A stretch of DNA of 43,708 nt from positions 1-43,708 of the forward strand of contig DATBDZ010000060.1 in NCBI GenBank assembly GCA_036276235.1. Direction: 5' to 3'. The notes beneath the pieces are model-generated. The model saw only the letters and a list, made by a program, of their open reading frames with translations. It was not told the DNA's origin and ran no database searches. Below are positions 24,590 through 30,713 of the stretch, one piece after another (positions within the stretch are counted from its first letter, which is position 1; each line of letters starts with the position of its first letter). Made by a program: the position numbers and the translations under genes. Source of the DNA: JANWHF01 sp036276235. Lineage in GTDB: Bacteria; Planctomycetota; Phycisphaerae; Tepidisphaerales; Tepidisphaeraceae.

Positions 24590-25342
24590 ATGACTGAGCT
24601 TCAACAGAATCCTGAATCGATAAGAGGGCCGGCGCCACCGGCTCCCGAACCGCGCGTGGGGGGGCGCGCGGCGGAGCCGCCATCAGTTGGAATGATCCCG
24701 GTCATGACGCTGGTCCTCTGGGTCTTTTGCCTGATCGTCGGCTTGCTCGGGCTTCGGATCTCTCGCGAGCGCCCGCGGCCGCTCGCGAAGGCGCCAGAGC
24801 CGCCCCCGGTCCAGGCGCTGAATGTCGAGATCGCCAAAGAGCCGGCGCCGCCCGATGTGGCGGCAGTTCCGCCGGACATCCCGCCGCCGGACGCGGCCCC
24901 GCCGCAACCCGCGCCGGCGCCGGTGCCGGCGTTGCCGCAAATCTCAGCGCCCAGTCCGGCGATTGCGTTTGCCGTGCCGGTTAATGCGCCACCGATTGCT
25001 CCGCCGCCGCGCGCGATTGTTCCACAAGCTGTCGCTCCGGCGAATGCCGCGCCGGCCACGGCGCCCGCACTTCGGCGAATCACCTTCGGGCAAGGCGAAG
25101 GACGCCAACCGGCACCGGAGTATCCGCGCGAGGCAATTCAGGCGGGGCAGGAAGGCGTCGTCGTCGTCCGCTTCAACGTTGACGCCGATGGTATGGTCAC
25201 CAGCGCCTCCCTCGCCTCGGCCAGTCGTTGGCCGCTGCTCAATCAGGCGGCGCTGAGTGTGGTCAAAGATCGCTGGCGGCTGGGCCCGGGCCCGCCGCGA
25301 TCCTATGAAGTCTCGATTCGGTTTCAGTTGAATCGCTTATGA
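24590..25342 (+). CDS. tonB: TonB-family energy transducer
   Basis: A 250-residue inner-membrane protein spanning the periplasm. There is a cytosolic N-terminus, one membrane helix (about 36-57, PVMTLVLWVFCLIVGLLGL), a Pro/Ala-rich spacer (about 65-160), and a TonB C-terminal domain (about 168-250: PEYPREAIQAGQEGVVVVRF, then SVVKDRWRL). It transmits proton-motive energy from ExbBD to the receptor encoded 31 bases upstream. Its stop overlaps the ExbB start as ATGA, so this is an operon. Confidence 0.92.
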   Translation: MTELQQNPESIRGPAPPAPEPRVGGRAAEPPSVGMIPVMTLVLWVFCLIVGLLGLRISRERPRPLAKAPEPPPVQALNVEIAKEPAPPDVAAVPPDIPPPDAAPPQPAPAPVPALPQISAPSPAIAFAVPVNAPPIAPPPRAIVPQAVAPANAAPATAPALRRITFGQGEGRQPAPEYPREAIQAGQEGVVVVRFNVDADGMVTSASLASASRWPLLNQAALSVVKDRWRLGPGPPRSYEVSIRFQLNRL

Positions 25343-26070
25343 GGTTGCTGATGTACCCAGTTTTGGCAAACGTAATTCTCGATTATTTCGACAAGGGCGG
25401 CCCAATCATGTGGCCGATCCTTGTCGCGCTTTTAGCCGCGCTGACGGTCGTGCTGGAGCGCATCGTCTGGTGGTGGAGCTTGCGATTGCGCACGCGCTCG
25501 GATGCGCTGAATAAGAGCTTCGACGCCATCGCCGAAGGCCGCTTTGATGAAGCGCTGCGGCTCACCGCCAACAGCAACGATCCATTCCTGCGCATGGTTT
25601 ACGAAGGCCTGCTTCACGCCCACAGCTCGCTGCTGGGCGCGATGCAGCTTCGGGCATCGGATGAGCTGGAAGGGGGAGAGCGGCGTCAGTGGATCCTGGG
25701 AACGCTGATCACCCTCGCGCCGCTTCTGGGATTGCTCGGCACCGTCACCGGCATCATGCGCTCGTTCAATTTCGTCGGCGACGAGCAACTGGCCGCGTCG
25801 AAAGTGAGCGGCGGCATCGCCGAGGCGCTGATCGCCACCGCCTGCGGTCTGGGCATCGCCATCTTCTGCCTGATTCCCTACAACTATTTCAACCGCAAGC
25901 TTTCACATTTCCGCTCGCGCCTCGAGCGGGTGATCAACCATGTCGAACTGCTGGTGGCATCCGCCCGCCATCACGGTCGCGACCTCGAAGAATTCGCCCG
26001 CCGCCGCGCCGTCGAAGAGAACGACGCAACACCACCAAACATGCCAAAGGAGCTCCAGCGACTTTCGTAG
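25339..26070 (+). CDS. exbB: ExbB/TolQ-type proton channel protein
   Basis: A 243-residue inner-membrane protein with three membrane helices (about 15-33, 117-140 and 155-178). The hallmark block is LITLAPLLGLLGTVTGIMRSF, followed by the third helix with ALIATACGLGIAIFCLIPYN. It forms the proton channel with ExbD. The ATG overlaps the TonB stop by ATGA. An alternative start at MYPVLAN, three codons in, is possible. The C-terminal tail (EEFARRRAVEENDATPP) is charged and probably cytosolic. Confidence 0.92.
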   Translation: MRLLMYPVLANVILDYFDKGGPIMWPILVALLAALTVVLERIVWWWSLRLRTRSDALNKSFDAIAEGRFDEALRLTANSNDPFLRMVYEGLLHAHSSLLGAMQLRASDELEGGERRQWILGTLITLAPLLGLLGTVTGIMRSFNFVGDEQLAASKVSGGIAEALIATACGLGIAIFCLIPYNYFNRKLSHFRSRLERVINHVELLVASARHHGRDLEEFARRRAVEENDATPPNMPKELQRLS

Positions 26071-26102
26071 ATGTTTCTATGCCCGCAAGACTCAAAGAAA
26101 AA

Positions 26103-26151
26103 CTGTAAAGGTGACACCCACCTTTTAAAAAGGTGGATGTCACCTTTACAG
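26103..26151. repeat. 24-base-pair hairpin inside the exbB-exbD gap
   Basis: CTGTAAAGGTGACACCCACC (from 26103) and its reverse complement (to 26151) pair over 24 positions with one G-T mismatch and almost no loop (around 26127). It occupies half of the 100-base gap between exbB and exbD, in an operon whose other junctions are overlaps or short gaps. It looks like an inserted mobile palindrome of the REP type; no second copy is in the window. Confidence 0.85.
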
Positions 26152-26170
26152 CCTTACGAGGGATGTTGTC

Positions 26171-26614
26171 ATGCCAGTGAAACTTGGAGCCAAGCTCCCG
26201 CCGGAGAACGCCGGGGCGCGCATCGAGATCGTGCCGCTGATCGACATCATGTTTTTTCTGCTCGCCTCCTTCATGCTGGTGAGCCTGAGCATGGTGAACA
26301 TGAAAAGTGTGAAGGTGAACCTGCCGACCGCGACGAGCAGCAACACGGAAACCAAGAAGGATTACGTCGATATCTCCGTCGAGAAATCCGGCGCGTTCTT
26401 TCTGGACAAAAAGCCGATTGCCGACAACGAGCTGGTGCGCTCGCTCGTGTCAATGCAGCAGGCCAATCCCAAACTTCGCGTCTTCATCAGCGGCGACCAG
26501 GACGCCCGCCACGGCGATGTGATTCACGTGCTGGATCTGGTCCGCTCCGCCGGCATCGACAAAGTCGCGTTTGAGATTCGCAAGCGCGACACTTCCAAAG
26601 GAACCGCGCCATGA
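26171..26614 (+). CDS. exbD: ExbD/TolR-family protein
   Basis: A 147-residue protein with one N-terminal membrane helix (about 22-42). The key motif is EIVPLIDIMFFLLASFMLVS, with the proton-path Asp in PLIDIMF at about residue 25. The periplasmic domain (about 55-147) ends with the ExbD fold including LRVFISGDQDARHGDVIHVL. GAGGGA lies upstream of the ATG. It pairs with the ExbB gene 100 bases upstream despite the hairpin between them. Its stop overlaps the next start as ATGA. Confidence 0.93.
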   Translation: MPVKLGAKLPPENAGARIEIVPLIDIMFFLLASFMLVSLSMVNMKSVKVNLPTATSSNTETKKDYVDISVEKSGAFFLDKKPIADNELVRSLVSMQQANPKLRVFISGDQDARHGDVIHVLDLVRSAGIDKVAFEIRKRDTSKGTAP

Positions 26615-27126
26615 AAGACATTTTCACAATCGCCAACCTGCTGGGAATCGTCGCACTGGCGGCGTTGTGCTCGGCACAGTGGCGTGCCAACAGCCGTCTC
26701 GACGCGCAAAACTACCGCCTCGAAGCGACACGCCTCGATCAGGCGGCCAAGATCGCCGACCAGGAAAAGCACATCGCGGCGGATGCCGCCGATCTCGATC
26801 AACTGCGCACGCAGCTCGCCGCTTCCAATGATGCGCTCAAATCAACGCAAGGCGACCTGAATTCCCTGACCCGCGAGCATGAATCGCTGAAGACACAGCA
26901 CGCGGCCCTCGAATCGCGATACAGCCAGCTCGAGTCCCAGCGTGATCAGCTCAAGGCGGTATTCGACAAATGGATCGCCGCCGTCGCCCAGCGCGATGAG
27001 GCAATCAAGCAAGCCGGCCGGCAAATTCAGAAGCTGGCCACGGAGAGAAACGACGCGGTGGTGAAGTTCAACGATCTCGCCGGCAAATACAACGCGCTGG
27101 TTAAGCAAGTCGAGTCAGGGAAGTAG
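26611..27126 (+). CDS. Membrane-anchored coiled-coil protein, fifth member of the TonB operon
   Basis: A 171-residue protein of unknown role. One hydrophobic segment near the N-terminus (about 4-22, IFTIANLLGIVALAALCSA) is followed by an almost continuous coiled coil (about 30-165) rich in Gln, Leu, Asp and Ala. The ATGA overlap with exbD indicates coupled translation and a link to the TonB/ExbBD complex. Coiled-coil partners of ExbBD are known in other phyla, but no specific homology is visible. Its stop lies three bases from the end of the convergent gene. Confidence 0.75.
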   Translation: MKDIFTIANLLGIVALAALCSAQWRANSRLDAQNYRLEATRLDQAAKIADQEKHIAADAADLDQLRTQLAASNDALKSTQGDLNSLTREHESLKTQHAALESRYSQLESQRDQLKAVFDKWIAAVAQRDEAIKQAGRQIQKLATERNDAVVKFNDLAGKYNALVKQVESGK

Positions 27127-27129
27127 CAG

Positions 27130-28041
27130 TCAGCGGGCTCCGTGCAAACGGATGCCGCCTTCGGGGACGTAGAAGAAGCCGCCGAATGTGTTGTAGTTGT
27201 GGCCGATGGGTGTGTTGTTTTCCGGGTCGATCAGTCTTTCGTAATGCTGGGCGGCGGTGCGGGGGTCTGTGATGGGGTTGCCGTCGGAGTCGGTGACCAT
27301 GATCGGGTACTCGCCCAGCTTGTGGCTCCAGTAGCCGTTGGGGTCCTGGCGATACCAGTGGTAATCCAGGCCGGGTGCTACAACCAGCGCAACCTTATAG
27401 AATCCAATCGGCGCCGGCTCGTTTTCCGAGCCGCTCTTGACGAGGGCCAGGCCGTCCGACTCGGCGCGGCTGCGGAGCAAATCGGCGCTGATCTGGCTGT
27501 GAGATGGCGTGGGATATCCAGCCGTGTTGCCCGGCTGCGGAAAATCATCGCTGCCGCGGCGCCAATCGTTGAAATCGTCGCAGGCGTAGGCGTAGCAATT
27601 GTTGCCCGGGCGGATCATCGGGCTGTTCCAGAGGCCCGGAAGGAAGGGCGGCTCAGAGCCGCTGGTCGGCAAAAACTCGGTGCCAAAGAGGCCCGGCGGC
27701 GCGGTTGAGGCAACGCTCGCAGCCGCAGTAAAACGGCGCGGGGCGAAATTGCGCGACGGAGGCGCGGCTTGACGGAGCGAGGGTTTTACCGGTGACGAAT
27801 CGAGTTTTACAGGCGACGATTCGGCTACCGGCACGTTCGCCGCGGCGTTTTGCGCTCGGGCGATCTCGACAAGCTGGCGCTCGATCGGAAGCGGGTCGCG
27901 AACGACGGTGGTGCTTGCGGAAATTGGCGCCGGCGGGCGAGTGGCCGCGCGGGACATATGGCCGGGGCGGGCGCCGCTTGCCAGATAAATCACTTCCGCC
28001 AGCAGGCATCCTGCCAGCAGCGGCAATCGATTCCTCGACAT
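27130..28041 (-). CDS. Secreted protein with a possible papain-like Cys/His core
   Basis: About 303 residues. An N-terminal hydrophobic segment (LPLLAGCLLAEVIYLAS, about 6-22) may be a signal peptide or a lipoprotein signal. A low-complexity linker runs to about 130. The conserved-looking domain (about 145-300) has NNCYAYACDDFNDWR, then DYHWYRQDPNGYWSHKLG, then TFGGFFYVPEGG. A Cys-Tyr-x-Tyr-Ala early and a His-Trp-Tyr later suggest a cysteine-peptidase-like arrangement, but this is inference from spacing only. AAGGA lies six bases before the ATG at 28041. It converges with the TonB operon and diverges from the gene at 28251. Confidence 0.6.
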   Translation of the reverse strand: MSRNRLPLLAGCLLAEVIYLASGARPGHMSRAATRPPAPISASTTVVRDPLPIERQLVEIARAQNAAANVPVAESSPVKLDSSPVKPSLRQAAPPSRNFAPRRFTAAASVASTAPPGLFGTEFLPTSGSEPPFLPGLWNSPMIRPGNNCYAYACDDFNDWRRGSDDFPQPGNTAGYPTPSHSQISADLLRSRAESDGLALVKSGSENEPAPIGFYKVALVVAPGLDYHWYRQDPNGYWSHKLGEYPIMVTDSDGNPITDPRTAAQHYERLIDPENNTPIGHNYNTFGGFFYVPEGGIRLHGAR

Positions 28042-28250
28042 GTGCAATCCTTCTTAAAAGCTCCCGCCACAAAAGGGGAGCTGTTTTGGAGGGCGGGCCC
28101 GAATGTCCTCATCAGTGTGGTTGCGCGGGGCCGGTAAATACGCCGCGATTTGCGATTTTGATCGCAACAATTGACGTTTATCTGTTGCGACAACACTATC
28201 CCGCGACTTAAATTGAACCCTCGATAATTTCTTCGGGCAGGAGCTTAAGC

Positions 28251-30656
28251 ATGCAACTTTCCTGGGATTTTTCTTCGCGGCTATTGCGGCTGGTTTTTAC
28301 GCTGATGATGGCGCTGGCCTGGTGCGGCGGATCGCAGGCGCGAGCGCAGCAGCAAAACCCGCCGGCGCGAAGCATCGCGCCGGTGACAAACAATTCTCCG
28401 CAGGATGCCGCGCAAATCAGCAGCGCGCTGATCGCGCTGGCCAAGCTCTATACGAAGCTGGATCACGATCTGCCGCGCGATACGTTCGAGCCGCAGGCGG
28501 TGATTCAGAAGGTGGGGACCGATCCGGTCAAGCTGTTTGAGTGGGTGCGCGATCAGACATCGTATGTACCGTATCGAGGCTCGCTGCGCGGGCCGATCGG
28601 CGTGCTGATGGATCGCAACGGCAACAGCCTCGATCGGGCTTTGCTGCTGGCGCGGCTTCTGAGCCTAAGCGGCCAGCAGGTGCGGCTCGCTCATGGCACC
28701 ATCGCTGCCGACAAGGCGCTGGGCCTTCTGAAGAGCGCGTGGGAAGATGCCAAACCGATAGAGGCGGCGCAGCCCGCCGCCGCTCCTGATGATGCCGCGA
28801 TCGCGAAAATTGCCGCAACTTATGGCATCGATCCCGCACAGTTGCGCAAGTCGTTTGAGCAGTTGCAGCAAGCCAGCGAGAAGACGATGGAGAACGTCGT
28901 TGGCACAGTTGCGGAGCAGTCCGATGCACTGGCCAACATGCTCGGTGCACCCGCCAATGCCGCCGGCAGTCAGCATGATTCGCAACTTGCGGCCATTTCT
29001 GATCACTGGTGGGTGCAACGATTTGACAACGGAACGTGGAGCGATCTGGATCCGCTGACGCGCGATGCCAAGGCGGGCCAGCGCTTTGCGGAACCGGCGG
29101 ATACGAGCGATCTGCCGGCGAATTGGGATGGGCTGCCGCCGAATCGTTCGCTCCTGCATGAAGTGGAGCTGCGCGTGGTCATCGAGCGAACCGACGGGGA
29201 CAAAACCACATCCGACGTGATTCTCCATCAGGCGATGCAGCCGGCGGCACTGGTGGAGGATTCGATCAAGGTCACCATGGTTCCGATCGACTGGCCCAAT
29301 GATCTGGATTTGACGGGGGCGGATGCCACCGACAAATTCAAAGGCGCGTTGCTAAAGCAACATCGCTGGTTTCCATCGCTGCACGTGGGAGCTTCTGACA
29401 TCGTGCAGTCGGGATTCGATGTTCATGGCGTGGTCGATCCCAAACCGAACCTCGATGCTCTGGGAAAAGGTGGCAAGGCCGCGGCGGGGGCGGCGCAAGC
29501 TGCCGCCGATCTTTTCAATGACAAGCTCCCCGATCCCAAAGCTCTCAGCGGCGAGCTGACCGCTTGCTGGCTCGAATTTGAGATTCGAGTGCCCGGCGAA
29601 AAGCCGCAGATCATTCGCCGCGATCTCTACGATGCGATCGGTCCGGCGGCACGCGCGGCGGGGGCGCTCGCCGAACCAAAACTGGATGACGCGGCGCGCA
29701 TCGCGCGGTCGGCGGCGCTGTTTGATGAGACGAACGTGATCCTCGGCAGCGCAGTTCCGTCTGAGCCATTCCTTGAGCACATGGCGATGATCAACGTGCT
29801 TGGCAACGCCCCGACAATGGTGAAGGTGCTGAGGGAATCTTCAACCAAGAAATTGAACGAAAGCCTGGCGGACCTGGCGCCGGTAAAGATATTGCCAACG
29901 GCAATCTGGAAGCTTGCCGGCGGGCGGCGATCATTTGGAAATATCGCGCCGGGGGTCGCCATCAATAGGCCGAATTTGCTGGCGCTGCACGATGGCTTTG
30001 CAATCGACTCGAACGGCGCGCCAGTGGCACGTCGGACCATCGACATCATTTCCAACGAAACCGCTGCCCGGGGGAATGAAGCATACAAGACGCGCCTGAC
30101 CCAGGGCGTTCTGGATACGGCGCTGGAGCACGAGGCGCTGGGGCGGCCACCGACGGGCGCGAACACGAGCGCGCTCTTTGCCGCGTCAGCGGCGCAGCAT
30201 ATTCCCTGGATCAAGGTTTCATCCGTCGACGACCCGAATCTTTCCAAGCTGTCGCTGGCGGCGGATGTGATGGCGCGGATCAAAAATGATCTCAAGGCCG
30301 GGTTTTCTGTCGTCGCTCCGACAGCACCAATCACCAGCGGCGGGATCGCGCGGGCGGGCTGGTGGCGCATCGATCACGACGGCAATTGCATCGGCTTTGG
30401 CGAGCGCGGAATGGGTTCCGACATGGTGGAATATGCCATTTTGTTGGGTTCAATTCTCCTTGAAACCTACATGGCTTATCGCTGCATCAAAGGCGGCGGA
30501 TATGCGCTCGCTTGCGTCGTTTGCGGAGCGGCGGCGGTCATTGGCGACATCTTCTTTACCGTTATTTCCGGAGGTGCCGCCATTCCCGCCGTCATTGCCG
30601 CCAGCGCTTCTGAGTTTGGTTTGGCGCGCGCATGCGAGCATGCAATCGCTGAGTAG
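28251..30656 (+). CDS. Secreted transglutaminase-like protein with Ser in place of the catalytic Cys
   Basis: An 801-residue protein with a signal peptide (about 1-32, ending ARAQQ). Residues 85-270 follow the transglutaminase-like plan: LFEWVRDQTSYVPYRG, then GNSLDRALLLARLLSLSG (Cys position is Ser126), then HWWVQRFDNGTWSDLDPL (His252, Asp267 kept). The middle (about 290-640) is unrecognised and partly beta-rich. The extreme C-terminus is a hydrophobic, Gly/Ala-rich tail (about 720-801) that could span a membrane. AGGAG lies seven bases before the ATG. Ser instead of Cys argues against normal catalysis, though a Ser-based hydrolase cannot be excluded. It is followed by the VWA protein on the same strand. 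Confidence 0.65.
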   Translation: MQLSWDFSSRLLRLVFTLMMALAWCGGSQARAQQQNPPARSIAPVTNNSPQDAAQISSALIALAKLYTKLDHDLPRDTFEPQAVIQKVGTDPVKLFEWVRDQTSYVPYRGSLRGPIGVLMDRNGNSLDRALLLARLLSLSGQQVRLAHGTIAADKALGLLKSAWEDAKPIEAAQPAAAPDDAAIAKIAATYGIDPAQLRKSFEQLQQASEKTMENVVGTVAEQSDALANMLGAPANAAGSQHDSQLAAISDHWWVQRFDNGTWSDLDPLTRDAKAGQRFAEPADTSDLPANWDGLPPNRSLLHEVELRVVIERTDGDKTTSDVILHQAMQPAALVEDSIKVTMVPIDWPNDLDLTGADATDKFKGALLKQHRWFPSLHVGASDIVQSGFDVHGVVDPKPNLDALGKGGKAAAGAAQAAADLFNDKLPDPKALSGELTACWLEFEIRVPGEKPQIIRRDLYDAIGPAARAAGALAEPKLDDAARIARSAALFDETNVILGSAVPSEPFLEHMAMINVLGNAPTMVKVLRESSTKKLNESLADLAPVKILPTAIWKLAGGRRSFGNIAPGVAINRPNLLALHDGFAIDSNGAPVARRTIDIISNETAARGNEAYKTRLTQGVLDTALEHEALGRPPTGANTSALFAASAAQHIPWIKVSSVDDPNLSKLSLAADVMARIKNDLKAGFSVVAPTAPITSGGIARAGWWRIDHDGNCIGFGERGMGSDMVEYAILLGSILLETYMAYRCIKGGGYALACVVCGAAAVIGDIFFTVISGGAAIPAVIAASASEFGLARACEHAIAE

Positions 30657-30713
30657 GTACTCCGCGTGCGGGCCTTGGCGTTGACCGGTTTGGTGCAAGC
30701 AAAGGATCAGCTC

